NCBI GenBank assembly: GCA_032622095.1
Contig: CP136066.1
Location: forward strand, 115,529,319-115,593,318
Direction of reading: 5' to 3'
Source of the DNA: Siphonodentalium dalli
Taxonomy: Eukaryota; Mollusca; Scaphopoda; Gadilida; Siphonodentaliidae
DNA: 64,000 bases
Positions within the stretch are counted from its first letter, which is position 1, and every line of letters begins with the position of its first letter. Below are positions 10,375 to 22,300 of the stretch, piece by piece. The notes beneath the pieces were generated by a model. It was not told the DNA's origin and did not search any database. It saw nothing but the letters and a program-made list of their open reading frames with translations. Both the position numbers and the translations under genes were made by a program.

Positions 10375-13300
10375 GTAAGATGTATGCCTAGGTTAGATCT
10401 AGATAAATCCGAACAACTATCAGCAAATACCAATGTCTGGCTGGGAAATTTTCTATAATGATTTTGTAAATGTCAGAAGTCCATTTCTGAGGGCTAACAA
10501 CACCTTTTACAAGAACCACGTTGACCAGCCAAAAAGCAGTCTGATTGTTTTCTTTTGTTTGCTATTATTTTGAAATTGGTTCACTTAATAGACACTGCAT
10601 ATTTTTTATTACTAAAACCGACCCCTGGTGGCACAGTCGGTAAGATGCACAGTGCATTTATAATATGCCATCATGAGTCATCCAGCTGGTTCAATTATAG
10701 TTATATGTCATTTGTAATCCACATAAAGGCAGCTCAACAATTTTATCTTGGTCAGTGTTTTATGTGTGTGCTGGAATGAATTCCCAGTGAATTTATAAAC
10801 CAATATGCCATATGCTGAAACTTTAATAAACCCAAACAAATAAACAATCGTACTCAATAAATGTGCTGGCCATAAAACTGAATTAGAATGTCTCAGAATG
10901 TAAGTCTTCCATTAGGATGTGAAGACACCCTCCTGTTTATAAAGACCAAATCGTTCATTTAGGACACTATTTACAGGTCACCAGTTGACGGGTAAGTCAT
11001 CGGTAGAGATCTACAGACAGGTTCTATTGAGTGGATGTCGATGCATCGAGCTTGACTGTTGGGATGGCAAGGGCGCGGATGAAGAGCCAATGATTACACA
11101 TGGCTACACTATGTGTACAGAAATCAGTTTCAAGGTGAATTTAAAATTAAAGACTCATACAGTTTTCAGATATAGAGGATCTCACATGAGTTTCTATTTT
11201 ATACGGAATTTATCAACTGTGTTCACTAAATTAGATTTGAGCCGAGGTTTACCGAGGCTCAAATAGAATTTAGTGGACGAGGTTGATAAATTACGTATAA
11301 AATAGAATGAGTTTGAGATACCTTTTATAACATGATCAAATAAACGCGAAGTATTCATCAAAAACAACAATCATAAACTTCAGCAATCGCAAGTCATTTA
11401 AATGATGGCGAGACGTCATCGCACGCACTAATATTACACATGTATCTTACCAATAATTATGAAGCTGGTTTTGTAGGTTAATTATGTGACAAAATTGTTT
11501 GATGCTTGGACTCCCAACATGAAGGTACTGCATAAATTTGTGTTATCTGGATTTTGTCTACATCCTACGTGGATTGTCCTTTATTCTCATTAGGGGTTGG
11601 ATTTTTTGCGGTACCAATTTTCTTTAGGACTCCTCTTGGTTTGTTGAAAAGATTACCCGGAAACAGTATATTGTTTCAAATGGACTCTCAGGCATGGGCA
11701 CTGAGAGCCAATTATTTATTTCCTATTAATGCATATATTGTCATATTAATAAATATAGATCATCTTTATAAAATTATCAATGAATAAACACTTTTTGATA
11801 TGGGTACTATTGAGAAACAAAGGTGAGGGCTTTAAAAGGCCACAACTGCGGCTGCTTTAAGTAGATGCAGTGCCCCACCCGGAGTCCGGAGAGAGGGGAT
11901 GTGGCAAATGTGTGATAGATGGTTGCTATGGGGTGTCCGCCAACCCGAAAATGGTGTAGTAATATCGGCCAACTCGGCCCATGCCTCTGTCTCTCATTGA
12001 TGAATAGTGCCAAGGTAACCTGCCATATGATGTGGTATGGCAAATGCATAATAAGCACGAGTAAATTGACATGACAAAACTGACTGCTAGCGAGACTATA
12101 TAGCCTCAGACTACACTCAAAGTAATAATATAATTCATGATGTGGGGGGTACTTGCCCACCAGATTAGCAATGTTGGTTTTACATGGTGCACGTCTGAGG
12201 AAAGATTTGCTCGTTCGGTAAAAAAGTATAGAAAACACGGAGGAGCTACTTGCTCGCTCCAGAGTAGATCCAAATATGTCATGGGACCAACAGGTACAAT
12301 TATTGTTGCCAAAATGCGTGGAGGATACTAGGATCATTGGAGGGTCTCGGTATGCTGTTGAAAACCGGAAGAAAGAAACGACTACTTCCCATATGCATTT
12401 AAAATGTAGCGCAAAATTCTGATACTCTGACAAACGTGAAGAATGCAAAGGCAAACAAGCATTTGAACATGACCTGCTGATAATAGCCTAAGGCACAGTG
12501 GTTTAGGGCCCCTATCAGTTGTTTCAGGATCTTGCGGGTGATAGGAAGGCGGTTATCAGTTGAGAGACCAGTCTGGAAAAAACTATAGGGCATCCTTCAC
12601 ATGAAAGTGTGTTGTGGGGTCAGGTAAACTCCGAGCTTTATGGTAGAACGCCAATGCTGAGGTTATGACCTGTGCCGACTTGAAAAATTCTATAAATTGT
12701 AGAAGCAGCGGTAACATGACTGGGGCTGCAGTGTAACTAGCATAGCAGAGCAAAATGTTTGAAAATGGTCCCTAGCCCATGTGTATGTGGTTTTTGAACT
12801 TGGAGCCAGAGAGTTCTGCAGTATTGTCTTTACTGTGGAATAAGTTGTGGTGGGGTTAAATGGAGAGGCACCGTGGTGGGCTACTGTTCGCTCCACTGGG
12901 CGAGATGTTTGAATTTGTCCACCTGAAAACGAGTTAGAGCATCAGCCAAGATGTTATCTGCCAATGAGATGCCAAAACTAACTGTCACAAGAGCGCCAGA
13001 AAATAATTATTGACTGTTTAATGATCATTGAAACCACGGCTTGGTTATCTGAGTATAGGATCAGGCATTTATTTTGCATCTCTGCCCCCCCCCCCCCCCC
13101 CCCCCCACAAAAACAAAGCTAGGACAATGGGATAAAACTTGAGAGTTGCGATGTTGTGTGATTTCTCCATGTCGAAGGAGCCGTAAGCCCATTTTGTCCC
13201 AAATATGGCACCAAAACCATTTGACCCCGACCTTGGCCTGAAGCATCTGTCACTAGTTGGAGGTTTTTTCTAGAGACCCATTTATCATCAAGGAAGAATG

Positions 13301-16300
13301 TAGAACCATTGTAATGTCAGCTTTAGCTTCTTGTGTTATTCGTATCCTATAGTGGGGTTTGGAAATTTTTATTATCAGATTAATCAGTCATCTTAAGAAA
13401 GGCCTGCCTGGTAGTATTACCACACAGCTTTGTAGTTCTTTTATTCGGGCCTTTTTCCATTTGAGTATATGCGGGTGTAACAATCCTCCAGTTTTGCTTG
13501 TGGGAGGCGAGCTTGCATGATATAGTTGTGTAGTTTGATGCCAAGAAAAACTACGATTCTATTTGGCAAAACTGTTTTTATTTGTACCCATACCATAGTA
13601 TGGTATACATAGTGTCGATGCCCAGATTGACCATTTGTCCGTCCATCTGTCTGTCTGTCCATATAAACTTTTGCATAATGCGATAACTCAAACATTTTCT
13701 ATCCGATCGGAACAAAATTTTGTATATGTGTTTCTCAGCCCAAAAATACAGATCTAGTTGGTATATGGGTTTGTTATGATTTTTTTAAACAGAGTTATGG
13801 CCCTTTTTCGAAAAAAAATTCACTTAAAATTAATTTTTTTAGATAGAATTCCTTGCTCAATTTAACCCACACCCAAAATATATATATATAAAAAAAAGTT
13901 TTTTTTATAAATATAAAGCCCTTTCATGACTGGAGCTGCGCTGGTGCAGCATTACAGATCAGGTGCCAGTGCATTCTCTTATATGAGTCTCCCTATTTGA
14001 CCCATAAATTCTAATAATTTATTTTAATATGTACATTTGTTTATTATAGTATATAACAGTATACTCTATAATTCAACATCAAAACTCTAAATTATGATTC
14101 CGATCATAGTAAGTTACTATCGCTAAGGGATCACCTAAACATCTGCCGATCGTGATCGGCCTCTCGTTTTGTAAGCCATTGGTAAACCAATGAACTAGCA
14201 AAGCTGGAGGAACCTCTCGAATGACTCGATCTCTATTGGCTATTTTGTTAGGTTCGATGATACAAAACTCGTTGAGCAGATGTGCTATGGTGATATCTTG
14301 CTTATGGCATGCTACTCACTCGCGAGCAGTGCTAAATTGTTCGAATACTGGCTGCTCCGAAAGGTAGTACTTTATCATAATAAAAATAGCCTTCCCATTG
14401 GAAACCAAGGAGATATTGGTCCCCAATTCTTATTGGCAAATTTCTGTTGGCCTGAGCAATGTCACAGAGATCCAGAAATGGGTGAGCCCCTGCCTTTATA
14501 ATTAATTTAATGGCATCTTGCACCATTACATAGTGGACGGCAGACAACTGTTTCGGTATGCCGTCATTGACAGAGAAACCTTCAGGGTGTGACAAATGGT
14601 GTATATATCATATATTCCCCCCCCCCCCCCCCCCCCCGCTGTCTTTTTTGGTACCGCCACTAGGGGAGAAATTTTGTAGTGTGGTACAGGTGGTGTTGTG
14701 AAGGGCCCTGCTATTCTGCCCAGCTGTAGTTCCTGATGTACTTTAGCTGTTAACTGCTTCGTGATGTTGGTATGCAGACTGCAAATTTTTCGTTCATTGA
14801 TTAAGTTATTGCCATGAAAGCCGATGGGAAGATCGTGTGAGAAGCCCTCGACCAGTGCCTCTGCTTTGAGTCGATCAACGTTCAACATTAACAGTGAGTG
14901 TTAACACCTATAAAGTCCAAAAACATGGAACATCCACCGACAATTGGTGGATAGAGAGTACTGTCACATGCCAGCTCTCTACCTGAGGGCGGCTGTGACT
15001 TTATATGGCCTATAAGGTCCATAACATGAATTGTTGTGTTTTCCACTCCGAAACGGCTGTCTACATAATTTGGCTGTGTGCTGGCCAGTATTGCATTTGT
15101 AGCAAACGTGTTTATAGACATCCCGTACACACCAAACATGTGTGGAACCTTACATAGAAACCTTGAGGTACAGTGTTAGCTTTGAGGCTTGTAGGCGATT
15201 TTCTTTTTGGGGCCTCTGTTTGTTTTATTGGTGTTTTTTTATGTCAAATCGTGCATCAATCCATAATACTTGGTGAATGTCGCTCCATTTCATTTGTTTT
15301 CTCTCTTTGAGTTTTCTGAACTCCCTATCATATTGGGCCCAATAACTTTACCATTCGCTATTGTGCGTATATTGGATTGGGAGCATTTGCCTGGCCACCA
15401 GATTGGTCGGGTCCAGCTGTTCCATTCCAGGTAAGACCGCCATAAATGTTTCAAAGGCTGTCGACCATTCTGCAAAGTTTTGTATATCTTTGGAAGGCTT
15501 TGGGGTAAATGCCAAAACAAGAGTATTATTGTTCAAACCTTCCATGGCTAAGGTGTACCCCGGGGAGGAATTGTTGGATGGCAACAATTCCAACTATTCC
15601 CTTAAATCAATAAATTCTTCTGCCCAAATTTTTTCTTGAATTTTTTGGGGAACTTGATCTTCTAGGGGTATAGCTGGAGATGTGAGGACATCTGCACATG
15701 GTTCCAGGTGTGTACTGGGAAACCAGTTTGCGTCTGCTATGCGCAGCTCTGGCATAAGTAGCGACCATTGTTCTGCAATAGAGGACAATATCGGCATATT
15801 TAATTGTCCTTTACCTGGTAACTGAGAACTGCTGTGAAGAGATGGCTGCGCAGATCCCGCCGACAAAAATAAGTGTGCTCCTATAGCCTGGCTGGGTGAT
15901 AGGCAAGTAAGAGGCATAACGTCCATTAATGGATTGGAAGAAGCACTATATATAACGCTCTGCTTTGGCCGAGTCATGATAGACCATGGAGGGGCATGCC
16001 ATGGCTGGCCACGAGCTGCATGTGACGAATCTGTCTGATCAGGGTCAAGACGGTGTGCGGGCAAAAATTCATAACTGCCAGTATAGCCCTGGTAGCGGGA
16101 GTGGGAATGATGATTCGTTATGTGACCCACCACATGCAAAATAGCTCCCCGCACACTACGGTAGAAAAGCTTCAATCCATCATCGGTCAGATGAATGCCA
16201 TCTGGCAATAATTTCAGTAGGGGTTTATTGCCCAGGATTAAATGTGGCTGAATGCCAACTGGGAATTTGGCGGTGACTGAATTGACCGCCAAATTTCTGG

Positions 16301-19300
16301 AGTAATCTATTGACGTAAGTCATTTGCCAATTGTCAACATGTGGCTGTTTTGGAGAGATAATCCAGGTGGGGCAACCGTTATGCCTGGACCTGAGTCGGA
16401 GCTTCGTGTGGGAAAATGATTGCCGGACATACACTATTTTTACGCTTTTACGCCCAATTCCTGCTCCAACCTCCATGCCAAGGTCAGGATTTCCACCAAT
16501 TTGCAAGATGACTATGTCGGGTGCAAAGCTCACCACCTCGCCCCGGATGAACTGATTCAAATGATCGACTGTCACCCCACCTGCGCCCACAGTTTTTAGC
16601 TCACCTGAGACGAAGTCTCCGGTGGAGCTATAGTCATCACTACTCGTCCGTCCGTCCGTCAACAATTCTTTGAACATCTTCTCTTCTGGAACCGTAATAA
16701 TACCGAATTGGTTCATATTTGGTGTGGATGTTCCCTAGGTGACTCTCATTCAGATTTGTTCAAATGAGGTCACCTGGTCAAATAGTTGAGAAGCTAGGAC
16801 CATAACTCTTTTCTACCATAGTAATTCTTACAGCGACTTCTTCTCGAATTTCATTGGGCCGAATGGGTTCATATTTGGTACAAAGGGTCCTTGGGGGACT
16901 GTGGTTCGGATTTGTTCAAATGAGGTCACTGGGTCAAATGTGGGCGGAGCCAGTGACATAATCAGAAAAAAATTTGTTTTGTTAAATTCAGATTTTTGGA
17001 ATTTTCAGGGCGACCTTTCTCAATTAAACAAAAAAAAAAAAAATTTTTTAAACATGTTATAAAATTTGAAAATTTGAAAAAAGTGACACCATTATAACAT
17101 CTGCAGAGTTATGAAACTTTACTCTTTAGTGAAATTATAGAAACATTCCACCCTCCCCCCACCCACCCCCTCCCTCATGCCCCAGACCCACCCCACCCTG
17201 CCATCAACCAACATCCCTTCCAAGCCTTATCACCTCTCAATTTAATTAATACCTCTTCTCACCACAGAAGCATATATATCTGCAAAGACACAGGTCATTA
17301 ATTTAGAGTAGAATAATAGATGTCTGTTAACTCATTGAACGCCGGCGACGAGATATCTCGTCGCCCAACGTCATGACGTTGCACGCCGGCGACGAGATAT
17401 CTCGTCGCCCAGATTTACGTCCCGTCCTTTTCGTTTCCGAATGCTCTGTTTGCGTTCCCTGTACCCATAGGCTATATATCGTCTGCTAATTGAAAACTAT
17501 TATCCAAACATTCTTCGTGATATTATCTATTTCTTATATATTAACAATTCTGATAGTTTTATCACATAATTCACGGTTAACTATAGGCATGCTGAACGCG
17601 TGAAGTGAGAAGACGGTGCCGATTTACGGATCATTATGAAATGTTTCATGGCTTCGTCAGGATTTGTCATGTGACGGAAATGAGATCGTAGAAATCATTG
17701 GTTTATATATAATTTTATTGCTCCAAACCATGGTATGTGAATTTTAATCGATCATTATTGCTATTAACGATTCAAATAACAACCTGCACATTGTAAATTA
17801 TAAAATTTATAAATAATATTCAAATAATTCAAATTCAATTCCCATCTATATATATATATAGGCCTACGTGGTTTGATATCATAATCTCGGGATGTGAAAT
17901 CACTGGCTAGTCAGCTGATCATCCATGTGTATCGCTTGTTTTGGATACTTGTTGTAGTGAAGACGGTCCAATTGTTTTATATATGCGCGCAGATAAGAAA
18001 TTATTGGTGTTAAAATTTACATACAATGTGTTAGCGAAAATGAAGCAACGAACATCAAAGTTTGATGTGACGGCGTCATGACGTCGCCCCAGGGAGGCTG
18101 GCCGCCGGGCGACGTAATCCACCAGGAGGCTGGCGTTCAATCAGTTAATTCCAATAAAAAAATATTTTTAAAAAGAAGAAAAAAAAAATAATAGATGTCA
18201 TCTGGCTAGTTTATGTAAACATATCTGTAGCAATTTAAGAACAAACTTGTGCTCCCAAGGTTTATAGGTGATGACTGATAGGTTTCCCTGACATTCAATG
18301 GTATTGTGAATGGCTTAGATTTCTTCAAGTCTGGAAATAGTGTGTCTGACATTTACAGAGTGAGGTCCCCAGATCGTGAATTTAGTGTTGCTACCCCATA
18401 CAGCATGCTAGCATCACCAAATACACCCTCTAGGGACCTAATTCTGCTTAGGCCTCATCTTCTGGGAAGTATCCTAAGTATAAAATTGACAGTTTGTTTT
18501 AGTCACTTTTTTCCACCTGTTCAGTTTCAATGTCCCCCTAATTTGCAGAAGATAAAATGCATAATTGAGGTGCTCAATGGGTGTGTATCACCAACTTCAA
18601 CTGTAGGACTTCAATCTGTTCCTAGGTTTTTATTGGCCATTAAGGCCTAATCAGATTGAGGATGAATTCGGTGATGCTAGCCTGCCTTACGGAATATTGT
18701 CATTAAATTCACCTTTTGGTGACCTAATTCTGCAAATGTCAGACATACTAAATTCAGGCTTGTCCATTTCATATTATTTTCTTAATCACCGCTTAGCCAG
18801 ATGAAATCATACCACTATTTTTCAAAGAAAAATTGGGGGGTATATATTGAATTAACTTTGTCTTCTATCTGTCAGGCTTCCATCTGTCTGCCTGTTGGGA
18901 TGTCTATCCATCCATCTATCAACAATTGTTTTCTTCTCCATATTAAAGACGGAATGTGTTTATATATTTCAGTGTGCATGTTCCCTAGGTGTCTCACAAT
19001 CAGATTTGTTCAATTAAGTTCATCACATCAAATACATGTAGGTGCCAAGCCAGGGCCATAACTCTTTCCCTCCATAGTAATTCTTAAAACAGTTTTTTCA
19101 TAAGAACCATTGGGCCTATATAGCTTATATTTGGTATGGAAGCTAGGCCTTGGGTGACCGGGGTTCAGATTTGTTCAAATGGGGTCATTTTTATACGCCC
19201 TTTTTGAAAAAAGGTTGTATTATGTAATCAGTCTGTCCGCCGTCTGTCGTACCGTCTGTCCGTCCGTGTTTACATATGGGCATATATTGGTTACTTTGTG

Positions 19301-22300
19301 GGTACAATGGGCACTTGTTGGGTATTTTCCGCCTTGTTGGGTATTTTCCCTGTTGTTAGGTATACCCAATAGCCCTGACAAGTTATTCTTTGTCCAAACA
19401 TATTTTTTGGCATTTGTGTGAATGTACTCAACAGGTGGTTTGGACTTCATTTGTCCTAAAAAAAAGTCCATAATGTCCAAACCAGAACCCAACAAAAAAA
19501 TATTGGATGACCCACTATGTGCCTATTTGTGAGATTTTTTTCATACCCAACAAGGGAACCCAATAAGATTTTGGACAACTGACCCAATTTGTGCCCAAAT
19601 GAGAACCCAAGATGACTTCAACTTATTTGAATTTACTCAACAATGTCTGCATTTTTTAGCCGATAAATATCTGAACAGATCTATGCAGCCAACAATATTT
19701 TAATTGTGCCCAACCAGAACCCAACAAAAAAATATTGGATGACCCACTATGTGCCTATTTGTGAGAACACATTTTTCATACCCAACAAGGGAACCCAATA
19801 AGATTTTGGACAACTGACCCAATTTGTGCCCAAATGTGGGTACGTCCGTCTGTCTGTCCGTCCATCCGTTAACATTTTTGGTTACCGATCGATAACTCCA
19901 GTTTGGATTTTTTGATCTGAACCAAAGTTGGTATGTGTATTTCCCAGCTAAAGATACAGGCCAAGTTCGAATATGGGTTCCGTCCAATTATTTTGAAATG
20001 AGTTACAGCCCTTTTTCGACTTAGGATTTGACCGTCTGTTAAAAATTTTGTTTTCCGACCGATAACTCCAGTTTGGATTATATGATCTGAACCAAAGTTG
20101 GTATGTGTATTTCCCAGCTAAAACTACAGGCCAAGTTCGAATAGGGGTTCCGTCCAGTTATTTTAGTGTGAGTTACAGCCCTTTTTCGACTTGACCAATT
20201 TCATAACATTTTGGTTTCCGACCGATAACTCCAGTTTTGATTATTTGATCTGAACCAAAGCTGGTATGTGTATTTCCCAGCTAAATCTACAGGCCAAGTT
20301 CGAATATAGGTTCTGTCTAATTATTTTCACATGAGTTACAGCCATTTTTCGACTTAGAATTTGACCGCATTTTGGCATTGAAATTAGGGGTATATCTGAT
20401 ATTCTTCAAATGTAAGCCCAAAATATTATTTTATTTTGCGGTAGTACAATTCGAAATAGCGAAAGGGCGTATTTTGCCACACCCTAGCGATGCTGTGTTA
20501 GGAAACGAGGTCCCCAGAGGGGTGAATTTGGTGATGTTAGTCCACCTTGCGGAATACTGTCATTAAATTCACCTGCAAAGGTCAGACATACTACATACAG
20601 ACTCGGCTGTTCCAATATTAGTTTCTTGACCACCACTTATCCAGGTGAAATCATACCCTGATTTTTCAAAGAAAAATTGGGGGGTATATTGATATTACTA
20701 GATGAATGGATCTCATAGATGAGGATTCACATTTGTTCAGAGATAAGGGCAGAGATAAGAGATTTAAATCTCCTCTATGCTGTTTGGTACTGGTATAATA
20801 ATATTGATTTCTAGACAGCCTGGGTGGGGGCAATGTTTGAGGCAATGGGGAGGGAGTGTAGAGGGGTGGAGATTTGACCCCCTACTTTGATCAAAAGTAA
20901 AAATTTCATGCCTGATACTACATTAGTTGTAGATTAGATGTTCACACCAAAAATAAGTTAGAATTGTTCTCGTAGTTTGGTTTGATTTTCTAACATGTAT
21001 GTTTTTAAACCATCAGTCCATATGTTCCTACTTCAGTTTAAATTGTTGGACCGAATTGGCCAGAGATTTTAACTTTATGGGGGGTGTCAGGTTGATAATT
21101 TTCAAATGTTTGAGAGCTTTGAAGTACTGGTACCAGTCGTAAAATTGAACCTAAGAGGAATGTACAAAAGGATTTTTGTGAACTTAGTACTGTGGTTATC
21201 CTCTTTAAAAGGTAAGAGGTTGGAGATTTGTCAGTGATGTGCAATTAGAAATTTCAAGGTGAAGAGCCCTGCTCATCTGAGAACATCCAGCTATGTCCAT
21301 GTTTAGAACTACTTGTCTTAAGTGATTTTGTCAAGTACTGAGTCTTGTAGTCTTCAGAGTCCCCGTTCTCTCAGTCCTTACAGTCGGGTAGGCGACCCAC
21401 AGTCATTGACTGTCTTGTATTTCAAAAGCCCCCGATTTATTGTTCGGGTCCAAATTGAAGGAATTGAAGGCATTGGTGAGGGCTGAGAGGTGTAAATAAT
21501 CAGTACCCACCATCCGAATGAAGCTATGACCCTGCACCAAAACCCTCAAACCATCGATTGAGGCCATGAACAAGAATATAATATTGTGAGATGCCGACTT
21601 GGGTATTGCTTTTGTGTAGAAAAAATGTGGCAAGTTCATTCGTAAAGACTGACAAAGTGAAAATCAAATACGGCACTCTGGAAAAATGGACTAATCCAAC
21701 TTCTGATATATCAACAGGCTGCTAATGGCCAGATAATGAATGAATGTGCTGCAATAAATGAAAAGACAAACATGTGTGATAAGGGAGGTCTACCAGGGTT
21801 GATAAATTGTCAAGTTTCAAAATTGATGTGTTCCTGAAAAACGCGACTTCCCTGTATAGGATTCTCTATGCAAAAGAGTCAGAATTATTTCATTTTTTCA
21901 TAAATTTTTATCGATTTCTCTAGCCCCATTTCTGATTGGCCGACCCACACTGACCCAAAGTATGAATGTGTTTCCGTTTTCACATTACTTTTTGGCAATA
22001 CTAACTTACCATTTTGGATTGGTAGTTGGTTTCAAGGATTAAAAAATCAATATGATATTTGTGATGACGCAAAGGCAACTTTAAGTGGTCCGAAAGTTCT
22101 AAAGGGGTGGTTTGGTAACATGTACCAGAGCACACCACATTAAACCAATTGTCAGAAAGGTTTGTTGTTCAATTGGTGTGCTGTACACTGGTTTGCTCCC
22201 CTGGCCCTGGTAACTGATAACAATAATATTGTCTCCGCAAAGGTCTCGAAACACCCAATTGTTATGTTGCATTAAGACAGCTTTCTCATTTTCGTACCAT

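Larger units (their letters stand above)
11811..16596 (-). mobile_element. Decayed tyrosine-recombinase retrotransposon (Ngaro/DIRS-like), main body
   Basis: Read on the minus strand, the order is: SGNH hydrolase C-terminal part (16596-16090), gag-like region (15593-15290), CCHC knuckle (15104-15063), reverse transcriptase (14888-14170 and 13570-13395), RNase H (13265-12897) and tyrosine recombinase (12896-11811). RT-RNase H followed by a tyrosine recombinase, rather than a DDE integrase, defines the DIRS/Ngaro order. No methyltransferase was seen, which favours Ngaro. Frameshifts, stops, two poly-C runs and an inserted repeat (13576-14150) show it is dead. The missing SGNH N-terminus lies at 21403-21639. 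Terminal repeats were not identified. Confidence 0.82.

Noticed and set aside
11807-12454. Single 215-aa minus-strand protein
   Set aside because: Recombinase motifs appear only in parts of it and continue in other frames; it is a decayed remnant, not an intact gene.
14280-14501. Plus-strand 73-aa frame
   Set aside because: It is the complement of the RT blocks on the minus strand.
16225-16716. A host SGNH esterase gene with its start at 16716
   Set aside because: The first ~40 codons are encoded by an inserted hairpin/GTCC repeat, and the remainder is followed by gag-like, RT, RNase H and recombinase blocks.
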